DNA of 64,000 bases, taken from Hydrococcus rivularis NIES-593 (GTDB lineage: Bacteria > Cyanobacteriota > Cyanobacteriia > Cyanobacteriales > Microcystaceae). The stretch's first letter is position 1. Every line of letters starts with the position of its first letter. The stretch covers positions 1 to 64,000 of the forward strand of contig NZ_MRCB01000015.1 in the NCBI RefSeq assembly GCF_001904635.1, written 5' to 3'. Under the pieces are notes generated by a model, which did no database searches, had not been told where the DNA came from, and worked only from the letters and a program-made list of their open reading frames with translations. Shown piece after piece: positions 1-9,650 of the stretch. Made by a program: the position numbers and the translations under genes.

Positions 1-70
1 GGCTGTTGATTTTACAACCCAATCACTTGAAAAATGTTGGTAATGACAAGGCCTTTAGGCACGGGGTTCC

Positions 71-2812
71 TTACTGCCAATTTCCTACCAGGACGTAAGG
101 TGCCCAGTAATAGGGGTGGGGAGGCTGTTGCTTAAGCTCCTCGAAGGGTGGATTCACCTTAAGAGACTCTATCAGCGATAGCTGAGCGTTTCTGAGGGCA
201 GTTAATTTTTTCGTGCCCGGTTCTTTTAAGCCTTGGTAAAATTGACCCATGAGTTGGGCGGTAGAAGCATCTCCCACGGGCCAGAGCGTGGCGAGAGTGC
301 TACGCGCCCCCGATCGCACGGCAACGCCTGCCAGCCCCAAAACCGCTCGCTCGTCGCCTGTCGCTGTTTCGCAGGCACTCAGGACGAGCAGTTCGGGCGT
401 TCTGGCTCCTCGATCGCTCAGCAAGTCCCGCAAGCGCTCGATCCCGATCGCGTTGCGATCGCCGGCAATAATAAAGGTTTTTTCTGGGTTAGAACTAAAC
501 AACCCATGGGTTGCCAAATGAACGATCGGGAAATCTTCTGCGAGCAAATTTTGAAAAGCCGTTGCGGTAAACTTTTCATTGAGCAGGGCTTGAGAGGCTG
601 GGAAGGCTTGCTCGATCTGCGCTAATTCCTTCGGTACGTTAACGAGAGCGGGAAAGATTTCTCCACCTAAATTAATTTGCTCGCTGACTCCGGCTGCCAA
701 GACTTTAAGCTGTTCTTGTTTTCCTTGTCTGGGATCGATTAATTGCAAGCTTGGCACGAGAGCGATGCCGTATTTTTCGAGCAAATACTGCCGACCGTCG
801 TAGAGGGCAGCCATCGGCACTCTTTGCAAGCGATCGTTGAGGGCGAAAACTAATGTTTCGATTTTATTTGTCTCAAACTCTGCCTCGAAAGGTCTGACGA
901 TCCAGTCATAAACTTTGGTAAAAATCGGTAGCAACTTCTGGAGATTCTCGCCTACCTCCTCTGGGTTGAGTGGGATGGTTCTGAAAATATTGATAGCGGA
1001 GTTATCGACGCTTTTGTTGTAGAGAATGTCGTAGAGTTCGTCTAACGTTTCGTTAACTTCGCGATCGCTGACAGGAATAGTCGCTCGTTGCAAAGGCTTG
1101 CCGGGCAGGGATAGAATGACCTCCAATCGCTGCGGCAAAACGATCGGGTAGATGACGGCGGCTTGCGGATCGAGATCGTCAATTTGAACGATCGCATCAG
1201 CTTCTTCCAAACAGGGGTCTTGAAAGAAGTTGTCGAGTTCTGCGAGTTGCAGCGCTTCTATAACCCGGCGGGCTAACTCTAAGCGACTGGCTTCAGACTC
1301 CTCCCGATTGGGGTTGGAAGAAAATAAAACCAAGGAGTCTAGTTCAGTTTTGCTCAAGTCGGAGGCTAAGAGTAAATCGGCCAAATCTAGATAGACGGGT
1401 TTGACTTCTTGGCGAAAATCAAACTGAACATCCCGCTCGTTGGCATTTAAGTCGGTGCGAAGGGATTGAAGGGTATTGAAGGCAGCGCTGTAAGACGCGA
1501 TCGCGCCGCGCCGATTGCTTTGTTCTTTGAGCAAGCGTCCTAACTGAGATTGCCAGAGATAGACAACCTCGCGCGCGTCCCCCACGAGATTTTGTTCCTG
1601 TGCGAGACTCAAGGCTTGCCGAGTCAAGTCGGTTGCCGTACTTAACTGTCTCTGTTGGGAATAGTATTGTCCCAAATAGCCCAGGGCATGGGTTTCCGCT
1701 CGCTTGTCGCCCAAATTGCGAGCCTCTTGAAGCGCGGTTTCTAGCAGGGATGCTACTCCCTTTGCTCGTTTAAGCCGCATCAAGCTCTGAGCTAGGTTAA
1801 TGCGAGCGTAGGCGGCGGCATGACTGGGAGGGAGTTGGGTCAGTTCGGCTTCGACGAGCGGTAAGATAGCATTAACCTCCTGAGTCAACTTAGCGTCGAG
1901 TTGAGGTAGGAAAGTTTCTGCCCGCCGAACCTGTTGGAATTGTTGCTGTCTTCTGCCAGAAATAATGCGTCGATTTGCCTCCTCTAGCCACCATTGTCGG
2001 ATATCGAGCAAAAGGCTCAGACAATTGAGTCGCGCCTGAATTTTAGTCAAGGGAGAAGCAGCAGCGGCGGTTGTTGCTTGATGGTAGGCGTTTAAAGCTG
2101 GTTGATAAGGTTCTAGCGCCGCTGGCACCGATTGTCCGTCTACGATCTCGGCGACTTCCTCATAGTCCCAGCGATCGCGAATTTGGTTTGCCAAGGCGCG
2201 TTCGGTATTGCCCAAACTCAGCAACATAGCGCCCGACTCTGGCGAACTCTCATTGGCGGACAGACCGAGCTGTAAAAATGCTTTAGATTGCCTCAACATT
2301 CCCCGCCGCCGCAGCACGTCGCCGAGGCTTCGCAAGCCAATGGTTTGAGTCGGGGAAAGAGCTACTGGCTTCTCGGAGAGAGTTTTGAGCAGTTTGTCGA
2401 GTTGCGCTTGAGTGCAATCTGGATTCTCGACGGCAAAGGCTTGCAGTAAGGTCTTGCAAGCCTTGGGATACAAGCCTAAATCTTGAAGCGCTTGGGATTG
2501 ATTAATTAGGCTTTTGGTCGAGCCTTCGCGATCGCCCAATCGTCGATAAGCGTCGGCTGCTTGCTGCCAGAGTTCGGCTGCCTCGGCAAACTGTCCGGCA
2601 TTGTAGTGCTGCTGTCCTTGTCGGGCAAGTTCTAGGGCAGGGCTTTCTTTGTCCGAGCGAACGTCGCTCGACCGAGCGGGAATGGTGAGAGAGCAAATCA
2701 AGCCAAATAAAACTGCCAAAAGAAGCCCAATTAAGCGGCGGTACTTTCTGCCTGCAACCGTTCTCAGAAAAGATTGTATTCTAATTGAAAATACACGCCG
2801 TTTTCTTGCCAT
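71..2812 (-). CDS. TPR-CHAT domain protein (putative caspase-like protease) of the TPS operon
   Basis: 913 aa. A basic N-terminus is followed by one hydrophobic segment (about residues 26-45), so the protein is probably membrane-anchored or exported. Then comes a long helical TPR-type region (about 55-480), and a C-terminal CHAT domain. The CHAT core shows HLATHG (His769) and LSACETA (Cys814), the expected His-Cys dyad of clan CD peptidases, followed by the GLAGV..GARSTLATLW block typical of the family. CHAT proteins are known as caspase-like proteases or inactive scaffolds; no substrate can be read here. The start lies 49 nt inside tpsB, which suggests translational coupling as the third gene of a tpsA-tpsB-CHAT operon. 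A role in processing or sensing the exoprotein is inference. Confidence 0.88.
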   Translation of the reverse strand: MARKRRVFSIRIQSFLRTVAGRKYRRLIGLLLAVLFGLICSLTIPARSSDVRSDKESPALELARQGQQHYNAGQFAEAAELWQQAADAYRRLGDREGSTKSLINQSQALQDLGLYPKACKTLLQAFAVENPDCTQAQLDKLLKTLSEKPVALSPTQTIGLRSLGDVLRRRGMLRQSKAFLQLGLSANESSPESGAMLLSLGNTERALANQIRDRWDYEEVAEIVDGQSVPAALEPYQPALNAYHQATTAAAASPLTKIQARLNCLSLLLDIRQWWLEEANRRIISGRRQQQFQQVRRAETFLPQLDAKLTQEVNAILPLVEAELTQLPPSHAAAYARINLAQSLMRLKRAKGVASLLETALQEARNLGDKRAETHALGYLGQYYSQQRQLSTATDLTRQALSLAQEQNLVGDAREVVYLWQSQLGRLLKEQSNRRGAIASYSAAFNTLQSLRTDLNANERDVQFDFRQEVKPVYLDLADLLLASDLSKTELDSLVLFSSNPNREESEASRLELARRVIEALQLAELDNFFQDPCLEEADAIVQIDDLDPQAAVIYPIVLPQRLEVILSLPGKPLQRATIPVSDREVNETLDELYDILYNKSVDNSAINIFRTIPLNPEEVGENLQKLLPIFTKVYDWIVRPFEAEFETNKIETLVFALNDRLQRVPMAALYDGRQYLLEKYGIALVPSLQLIDPRQGKQEQLKVLAAGVSEQINLGGEIFPALVNVPKELAQIEQAFPASQALLNEKFTATAFQNLLAEDFPIVHLATHGLFSSNPEKTFIIAGDRNAIGIERLRDLLSDRGARTPELLVLSACETATGDERAVLGLAGVAVRSGARSTLATLWPVGDASTAQLMGQFYQGLKEPGTKKLTALRNAQLSLIESLKVNPPFEELKQQPPHPYYWAPYVLVGNWQ

Positions 2813-4572
2813 GTTCTATCCCCCGAATCGATATCTACTAAAGGAATGCCCCAGTCCAAACGCGCCCTGAAGTTATCTCCCATCTCCAAAAGCAAACCGA
2901 GTCCTGTGCCCACTAGGGTATTGGTAGAGGGATTGTTGCCATCTGCATTCCAGCCTGCACCAAAATCGATAAAGGGAGCGAGTTGTAGCACTCCTCGCAC
3001 GCCTGGAAATCGCGCGATCGGCAGCCGCGCTTCGGCAGAAGCGACGATACCATTGTCGGTCAGCAGGACATCTTGGCGATATCCTCGCACCGTAGCTTGA
3101 CCGCCATAGCCGAACTGCTCGAAGGGAAGCAGAGAAGAGGCTGCCAATTGGATGTCGGAACGGAGCAGTAGGGTGGGACCGACAGCAGGGTCGCCCGTTG
3201 CCTCGCCGAGGAGGCGCAAATAGAGCAGTTGACCCCGCCAAGCGAAAAATCGGCTATCGGGTTCGCGATCGTTGACGGTGGCATCGAAGAGATCGAGACC
3301 GACGCTAAACTGCGAGCGAGCCGAGAAGACATCTTGACGGCTTCGCTGCGTCCATTCTTGGGCGAAACGCAGGGCAGAGACCCGAGTTTTTCCTTCCTCA
3401 TCGGCACCGACGAACACGGGGTAGCGAACTCCTAGGAGCTTGGATTCGCTCTCTCGTCTGGCTGCGGTGAAGCTGAGGGCAAGTTCCTGACTGGCTTCAG
3501 CGGTGGCTTTTCTAAAAACGGGCTGGCGATAAGTGAGGTCGAAGTCGAGCGAATCTACCTCGATATCCAATCGATCGAAAGGCGGTTCGACAATTTTGTT
3601 GTCGGCGATCGCAAAGTTAAAACTCACGGTGCCGTTGTAGGGATTGACTGGTATGGTGTAGCCGCCCTCAAAGCGATCGCTGCCATCGGTGTTGTAGTAG
3701 GCAAAACGAATTCCATCGCCGATGCCGAAGAGGTTGGCTTCGGATATTTCTATTCCGCGTTGGAAACTGCCGATGCTGGGGTTGCGATTATTGTCCAACT
3801 TGAGTGTGACGTTAAAGGTGTCCGCCCCGGTCACTGTCACTGTTAAAGTATTGGTTCCCGGTCTGGTTCCGGCGGAGAGTTCGGCGCTTAGGCTGTCGAT
3901 GAGGGGATCGCCTTGTAGCAGTTGCAGCGCCTCTTGCAAGCGGTTGACATTGAGGGGTTTTTCGGTCGCTATAGCAATGCGACTGCGGACGTAATCCGGA
4001 TTCAACCGTCCTTTGGCAATATTGACCTCAATTTCTTCCAAGCTTCCTTCGAGTACCTGAATTTTGACGATACCTGCTTCGATTTCTTGACGGGGAATAT
4101 AGGCACCGGAAGTAATATACCCCCGTTGTACATAAAGTTCGGTAACTTTGTTGGCGGCTTGGATGAGTTGGGCAAAGGTAACGGGTTTGCCAACAAACTC
4201 GCTCACGATCTGGCTTAACTCTGCTTGGCTAAATGCCGTGTTGCCAACAAACTCGAACTGCCGAACCGTTATCGTTCCTGGAACGTCGAAGACTTCTTCG
4301 GGGGTTGGCGGTGCGGTGGGAGGAATCTCGACGGGCTTTTGTGTAGGCGGGATCGGTTGGGGCTGGGGTCGTTCGGGGACGGGCGGGGTAATGGGATTGA
4401 TGGGCTGGGATTGTTCTGGAACGGGCGGGTTCGCGGGAGCGACGGACTGCGATCGCGCACAGTCCGTGCCTAGCAAAAACAATAAAAGAAACCAACATTC
4501 AGAAGCCAGAATCCTTAGAAACCAGGACGTAGAAAGCATTGAGGACAATGATGACTTCTGTTTAATTAGCAT
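2764..4572 (-). CDS. TpsB-family outer-membrane transporter (ShlB/FhaC/HecB type)
   Basis: 602 aa from the ATG at 4572. This ATG overlaps the tpsA stop codon (ATGCTAATTAA) and has GGAG just upstream. An in-frame start 42 nt further upstream exists but is less likely. Order: signal peptide (leucine-rich, to about residue 40), proline-rich linker (about 42-95), POTRA domain beginning TVRQFEFVGNTAF, then the ShlB beta-barrel. The conserved barrel-loop motif VRGYRQD and a terminal phenylalanine (EYNLF) are present, as in Omp85-superfamily barrels. It should secrete the adjacent TpsA across the outer membrane. Its 3' end overlaps the CHAT gene by 49 nt. Confidence 0.93.
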   Translation of the reverse strand: MLIKQKSSLSSMLSTSWFLRILASECWFLLLFLLGTDCARSQSVAPANPPVPEQSQPINPITPPVPERPQPQPIPPTQKPVEIPPTAPPTPEEVFDVPGTITVRQFEFVGNTAFSQAELSQIVSEFVGKPVTFAQLIQAANKVTELYVQRGYITSGAYIPRQEIEAGIVKIQVLEGSLEEIEVNIAKGRLNPDYVRSRIAIATEKPLNVNRLQEALQLLQGDPLIDSLSAELSAGTRPGTNTLTVTVTGADTFNVTLKLDNNRNPSIGSFQRGIEISEANLFGIGDGIRFAYYNTDGSDRFEGGYTIPVNPYNGTVSFNFAIADNKIVEPPFDRLDIEVDSLDFDLTYRQPVFRKATAEASQELALSFTAARRESESKLLGVRYPVFVGADEEGKTRVSALRFAQEWTQRSRQDVFSARSQFSVGLDLFDATVNDREPDSRFFAWRGQLLYLRLLGEATGDPAVGPTLLLRSDIQLAASSLLPFEQFGYGGQATVRGYRQDVLLTDNGIVASAEARLPIARFPGVRGVLQLAPFIDFGAGWNADGNNPSTNTLVGTGLGLLLEMGDNFRARLDWGIPLVDIDSGDRTWQENGVYFQLEYNLF

Positions 4573-7500
4573 GGCACTCCGAGGAAGGTAAACCAGAACT
4601 GTGGGGAGTCGCATTGCTAGGTCTGGCAGAGAGAACCACTGTGCCCTTTTCGCTGACGTACCAGCCTCTAGCTGGCGGCGGCGGTGCTGCGGGATCTGTC
4701 TCCTCGCTGGGGGGGCTTGCTGCGGCAGGAGCAGCAGGCTCGAAAGGAACTAACGCTTCGCTACCGAGCGGGTCGCTAGGTCGCGGCGGCAACCCGCCGC
4801 GTCCGGTAATGATAAATTCGCTAGGGGCACGTCCCCTCTGGGACTGACACGATAGCGCCACTACTTCTTCGGGGTTAGCCAACTCTTGGGGCAACTCAAT
4901 AACTTCGAGCTTGGTGTCTGGCTCTAGGGTATTCAGCTCGACCGTTCCATCGATCCCCAGTCGCGAACTGGCGCTAATCTGACAGTCGCCACAGATAAAG
5001 ATTCCTCTGGCGTTAATTTGAATGTTTCCGCCCTTACCTTGGAAGGCATTGGCGGAGAGGTTACTCCTCTCTAGCAGGACTAAAAAGTTGCCCGCATCGA
5101 TGGCGATATTACCGCCGTCGCCAGTACCGCCTGCGGTAGCAGAAATCTGGCTGCCACCGCGCATCTGTAAAGAATCCCGCACTCGCAAGTTAATGCTGCC
5201 CCCTTGTCCGAAAGCGGTTGCTGCCGACAGAAATCCCCCGCTCAGGAAAATCGAGTCGGCTACAACGTTGAGGGAGCCAGTATTTCCTGTCCCTTGGCTG
5301 CTGACGGCGACTACAGCCCCATCTCGCACCGACAATTCTCCGGTGACAAGCTTTAGGTTGCCAGCTGGAGCTTCACCGAGCGTTGCCGTACTCAGGACAC
5401 TTTGAAAAAGACCATCCGGCGAAGTCCCTGCCAAATCGATCGCCTCAGACGCATTGATAATTAAATCTCCACCCACTCCTCCGCTAGCGATCGTTTGCGA
5501 TCGCGTGACACCGCCACTTTGAGTAGATACTGCCGCCCCTTCTCGCACGCTCAACCGTTGCGTATTAATCTCTAGATTGCCTGCCTTGCCCGTACCAACT
5601 ATTGAGTTAGTAAACAGACCCGCGGGAGTCAAAGCATTGACTGGCGTGTTTCTAAGCTCGACCGATTCGGTTGCATTAATTGTCAAATTTCCTCCCGCAC
5701 CGCTGCCCAAAGTTGAGGTGGCGATTGCCGCTCCATCTCGAACGAGTAACCTACTGGTATCGATAGACATGTTTCCTGCCTGGGCGCTACCCGATGTCGT
5801 ACTAGCAAAACCAGAACTGCTCAGCTCGACCTTGCGAGCGGCTCTTACTGCTAGGTCGCCTCCTTTTCCCGTACCAAAGGTGCTGGTAGCGATAAAACCA
5901 CCTTCTCTGAGGTTCAACTGCTGAGTCGCGATCGTCAGATCGCCTGATGCACCAGCAGCAGCAGTTCCCGTAAATAAACCATTTCGTAGCTCGGCTAAAG
6001 TGGCTTCCCCAGTTAAAACCTTCTCTAAGGTTTGTTGGTATTCTGCAAATCCATCGCCTACCACTTCGACCGACTCGGAGGCACGAACGATTAGATTTCC
6101 CCCCGCACCTTGCCCCAAAGCCGTTGTAGCTGCAAACGATCCATCGCTAAGAACCAACCAACCCGTCTCAATCGTCAAGTCGCCCGCCGCTTCGGCACCC
6201 CCATTAAGATTGGATATCTGGCTGTAGCCGCTTGCCCGTACTGATTCTCGGGCTTGCAAGTTAATGCTGCCCCCTCGACCCGCTACCGTTGATGCCGTGA
6301 TGCCAGCACCATTGTCGAGGAAAATCGAGCCAGCGTTTATCCTTATGTTTCCTGCACTGCCCGTTCCTTGATTTCTTGCCGTGACTTGAGCGCCATTGAT
6401 AACCCTCAATTGACCTGTATTTATCGTCACGTTTCCAGAGTTACCGCTCGGCACGGGGGGCAATCTAAAAAACTGTTGGATAAACTCATTCTCAAGATTG
6501 GCAGCGGAGCTTACTAGACTGGGTGCAAGATTTCCAGCTCCGGTGCCGCTTACCTCGACGGACTCGCTGGCATTGACGGTAATGCTCCCGGCATCGCCAG
6601 TAGCTGCCGTGGAAGCATCGAGCCTTCCTCCCTCCCGAACTATTACTCTGGGTGCGTTGACAGTTAAGTTACCAGCATCTCCAGCATTGAGCGTTGAAAC
6701 CCCTAAAAGACTTGGTGACAATTGGCGCGGCTCTACTCCGATGACTTCCACAGCTTCAGCGGCATTGACTATCACGTCTCCTCCATTGCCCGATCCCAAG
6801 CTTCCAGCGCTCACGATTCCTCCACCGAGAATAGACAACCGTCCTGCTGATACGCTGACATTTCCCGACTCTCCGGTACCGAAGGTCGAGGAACCGAGAA
6901 AGCTGAGCGAATTAGGATTGGCAGATGAAGCTCCACTGACTTGTACCGACTCAGCGGCATCTACTGCGATATTGCCACCCGTGGCATTGGTGAAGGTAGC
7001 AGTCGATATGGCCGCCCCACCCCGGATAACTAACTCCTGACTTGAAATCGCAATATCTCCTCCCTTGCCACCTCCCAAAGTTATCGGAGAAAAAAATAAA
7101 ATCTGTCCTTGTTCAAAGTTGCCCCCCAATTCTGATGTAATTCTGCCTTGGTTATCGAGAAGAACCGAGCGAGCAGTGATTCTCACATTGCCGGATTGTC
7201 CCGTTCCATCACTTCTCGCCGTGACGATCGCCCCATCGGTTATCCGCAATTGACCCGCGTTGATAGTCACGTCTCCAGATGCCCCACTGGGTATGGGAGG
7301 TAGTCCAAACAGCTGTTGCAAGCCTGGATCTACTAAATTGGCAGCAGAGACGATCAGACTGGGATTCACAGATCCCGGTACTCTACCTTTCACTTCCACC
7401 AACTCAGGAGCGTTGATGGTAATGCTACCAGCAGAACCACTGGCAGAAGTGGAAGTACCGACCCTTCCCCCATCCTTCACTGTCAATCTTGGCGTAGCGA

Positions 7501-8932
7501 TTGTCAAGTTGCCGCTATCTCCGGTACTAAATGTCGGATTAATTAACCCACTGGGGGCAAACAATTTGGGTTCGACACCGATGACTTCTATAGAGTCAGT
7601 GGCGTTAACGTTGAGTTCTCCACCTCGACCGCTGCCAAAACTGGCAGAGGCGATCGTTCCTCCGCTACTCGCGGTCAAACGTCCGGTCGATACCGTATTA
7701 TTGCCCGAATCTCCCGCGCCGAAGGTAGCAGCAACGATGGAACTGGTTACGCTGGGATTAATAGAACTGGCTCCAATAACTTGTACCGAGTCAGAGATAT
7801 TCAGATACACATTGCCGCCTTGCCCCGTTCCAGGAGCCACAGTTTTAGCGGCGATAGTTCCCCCTTCCTGCACGATTAACTGTCTGGCGGCAATCGCCAC
7901 ATCTCCACCCCGCCCAGATCCCACGGTTTCATTGGTCAAGCTGCTTCTTACCGTGCCATCGGCATTGGTACCGCTGATTGTCACGGCATTGGCAGCGCTG
8001 ACGAATATACTTCCTGCTGGTTGGGAGCCTTGATTTTGAATTAGCAGCAATGAACCATCGCTCACCGAAAGGTTTTGCCCCTGCACCTGGATCGAACCGC
8101 CACTCAACCCACTAGCATCTGCTAGAGCTCGCGATCGCAGTTCGATATTTCCAAAGGAAGGCACTCCCACATAGCCTAACATCCAGCCTTGGGGAAGAGA
8201 CTGGAGGCTGACCGAGCCTGCTGTCGCGCTGCCCAACTCGATCCGCCCGCTCTCTGCCGTTAGTACGCCGCCATCTAAGACGAGATCGCCCCCGACTAAA
8301 GCGAGGGTTTGACCCGACTTTACTTGCAATCCGGACGAGCTACTATTTCTCGTTACGGGCGAAAAGATAGGATTGGCAACCGTCAACCCGTGACCCGAAC
8401 CTTGTACGCGAATCGATCCCGGATTCGCTCCCATCTGCAAGCCAACTGGAACGCTCACCGTCAGCAGCGGTTGCGCTTGCGGATTGATGGCACTAAAAAC
8501 CGTACCGTCTTCAAAAACCAGACTATCTGCCGTGCTGCCCAAAAACGACCCTCCAATATTTAACCGGGCATTGGGACCAAATTGAATGCCGCTGGGATTG
8601 ATCAGGACTAAGTTAGCGTTGCCGTTGGCTCGGATTAATCCGTTGATATTTGATGTAGAGCCGCCAGTCACCCGACTGATAATGTTGACAATGTCCGAAC
8701 CATTGTTGAAGAAAGCCGTATTCTCGTTGGGAACCGAGAACTCCCGAAAGCTATGAAATAGGTTGCCGCCAGCTTGCGAACCGCCAGTAATTTCAAAGAC
8801 CCCGCCCGATCGATTGACTTGGGTTGGCAGCGTCTCGTCAGAAGCGACTTGCGCTTCCATCGGGTTACTAACGGCAAGAGTGCAGAGAAAAATCGCGCTA
8901 CCCATCCAGAATCGGCAAGCCACCTGTTTCAT
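4562..8932 (-). CDS. TpsA-family exoprotein, filamentous haemagglutinin N-terminal (TPS) domain
   Basis: 1456 aa. Signal peptide (about residues 1-27), then the TPS secretion domain with GNLFHSFREF, FFNNGSDIVNIISRVTGG and INPSGIQFGPNARLNIGGSF, the hallmark of two-partner secretion substrates. The rest is a long run of imperfect beta-helix repeats (GxGGNLTI / SAGxITINA patterns) rich in Gly, Ser, Ala and Val. Near the C-terminus are a CGDC motif, another Cys, and the ITGRGGLPPRP block that I associate with cyanobacterial TpsA proteins. It is probably a surface-exposed or released adhesin; the ligand is unknown. First gene of the operon with tpsB and the CHAT gene. No toxin domain was recognised. 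Confidence 0.93.
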   Translation of the reverse strand: MKQVACRFWMGSAIFLCTLAVSNPMEAQVASDETLPTQVNRSGGVFEITGGSQAGGNLFHSFREFSVPNENTAFFNNGSDIVNIISRVTGGSTSNINGLIRANGNANLVLINPSGIQFGPNARLNIGGSFLGSTADSLVFEDGTVFSAINPQAQPLLTVSVPVGLQMGANPGSIRVQGSGHGLTVANPIFSPVTRNSSSSGLQVKSGQTLALVGGDLVLDGGVLTAESGRIELGSATAGSVSLQSLPQGWMLGYVGVPSFGNIELRSRALADASGLSGGSIQVQGQNLSVSDGSLLLIQNQGSQPAGSIFVSAANAVTISGTNADGTVRSSLTNETVGSGRGGDVAIAARQLIVQEGGTIAAKTVAPGTGQGGNVYLNISDSVQVIGASSINPSVTSSIVAATFGAGDSGNNTVSTGRLTASSGGTIASASFGSGRGGELNVNATDSIEVIGVEPKLFAPSGLINPTFSTGDSGNLTIATPRLTVKDGGRVGTSTSASGSAGSITINAPELVEVKGRVPGSVNPSLIVSAANLVDPGLQQLFGLPPIPSGASGDVTINAGQLRITDGAIVTARSDGTGQSGNVRITARSVLLDNQGRITSELGGNFEQGQILFFSPITLGGGKGGDIAISSQELVIRGGAAISTATFTNATGGNIAVDAAESVQVSGASSANPNSLSFLGSSTFGTGESGNVSVSAGRLSILGGGIVSAGSLGSGNGGDVIVNAAEAVEVIGVEPRQLSPSLLGVSTLNAGDAGNLTVNAPRVIVREGGRLDASTAATGDAGSITVNASESVEVSGTGAGNLAPSLVSSAANLENEFIQQFFRLPPVPSGNSGNVTINTGQLRVINGAQVTARNQGTGSAGNIRINAGSIFLDNGAGITASTVAGRGGSINLQARESVRASGYSQISNLNGGAEAAGDLTIETGWLVLSDGSFAATTALGQGAGGNLIVRASESVEVVGDGFAEYQQTLEKVLTGEATLAELRNGLFTGTAAAGASGDLTIATQQLNLREGGFIATSTFGTGKGGDLAVRAARKVELSSSGFASTTSGSAQAGNMSIDTSRLLVRDGAAIATSTLGSGAGGNLTINATESVELRNTPVNALTPAGLFTNSIVGTGKAGNLEINTQRLSVREGAAVSTQSGGVTRSQTIASGGVGGDLIINASEAIDLAGTSPDGLFQSVLSTATLGEAPAGNLKLVTGELSVRDGAVVAVSSQGTGNTGSLNVVADSIFLSGGFLSAATAFGQGGSINLRVRDSLQMRGGSQISATAGGTGDGGNIAIDAGNFLVLLERSNLSANAFQGKGGNIQINARGIFICGDCQISASSRLGIDGTVELNTLEPDTKLEVIELPQELANPEEVVALSCQSQRGRAPSEFIITGRGGLPPRPSDPLGSEALVPFEPAAPAAASPPSEETDPAAPPPPARGWYVSEKGTVVLSARPSNATPHSSGLPSSECHAN

Positions 8933-9071
8933 CAGTTTCTAAAGAAAAATTAAATTACGCGTAAATCAAAGCTAGCTTAAGATTGTAGGATTTTTTGAGC
9001 TTATAAGCTTAATATCTAAGAATACCAGATATATTTCTCATAAATTTAGGTTAACAGGGGGATAAAACCAA

Positions 9072-9626
9072 ATGCTTAAGCAACAATCTTCTGTAACCAT
9101 TGCGATCGCACAAGCCACGTCTGGGAACGTCGTTTCACCTTTAGGATGGCTCGTTTTAGGGGCTGCGGCAGTTGTCGCTCAACCCAGCACGGCTGCTACC
9201 GCGAGCATTGCCTGCGAAACTAGCGCTAATCCGCCCGCAGTCGTAGCGACGGTCTCAGAGCAGGGGCGATCGCAAACGGTCAAAATGATTAACTTTTTGC
9301 CCGAATATTTCTTATCTGAGGCGGCCGTTCAAAATTGCCAAACGACAGCTAGTACTTTAAAGGCTCTCTATGAGAGCGATCGCGCTAATTATTTGGCAAG
9401 CGACACCCTGGCTGGAAAACCAACCGTGTGTGCGGTAGAACGAAGAGGCATGGGTTGCGATAGCAACGGCGCTCAGGTGCTATTTAATTTCGATCGCGCT
9501 ATCGATCCTTCTCAAGCCCTATACGACATGCTGGGCAGCCAATTTAAGGGGGCGCAGCGTCCCGATTCGAGGACGGTCAGCCGAATTTACACGGATATTA
9601 AACCCCGTCGCTGGTGGTTTTTCTAA
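9072..9626 (+). CDS. COP23 domain protein
   Basis: 184 aa. A hydrophobic N-terminal segment (about residues 22-42) suggests membrane anchoring or export. The mature part has four cysteines in the COP23 arrangement: ACET near the start, QNCQTTAS, then AGKPTVCAV and MGCDSNGAQVLFNF. COP23 was named after a circadian-oscillating membrane-associated protein of cyanobacteria; its biochemical function is unknown. The aromatic tail RRWWFF is unusual. Transcribed divergently from tpsA, with about 140 nt between the two starts, and convergent with the next gene. Confidence 0.75.
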   Translation: MLKQQSSVTIAIAQATSGNVVSPLGWLVLGAAAVVAQPSTAATASIACETSANPPAVVATVSEQGRSQTVKMINFLPEYFLSEAAVQNCQTTASTLKALYESDRANYLASDTLAGKPTVCAVERRGMGCDSNGAQVLFNFDRAIDPSQALYDMLGSQFKGAQRPDSRTVSRIYTDIKPRRWWFF

Positions 9627-9650
9627 GGGACAAAGTAAGAAGCAGAGCGA

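Noticed and set aside
7260..8033. Long plus-strand frame (257 codons) opposite tpsA
   Set aside because: It is a shadow caused by the repetitive beta-helix codons of tpsA; similar frames recur along the gene.
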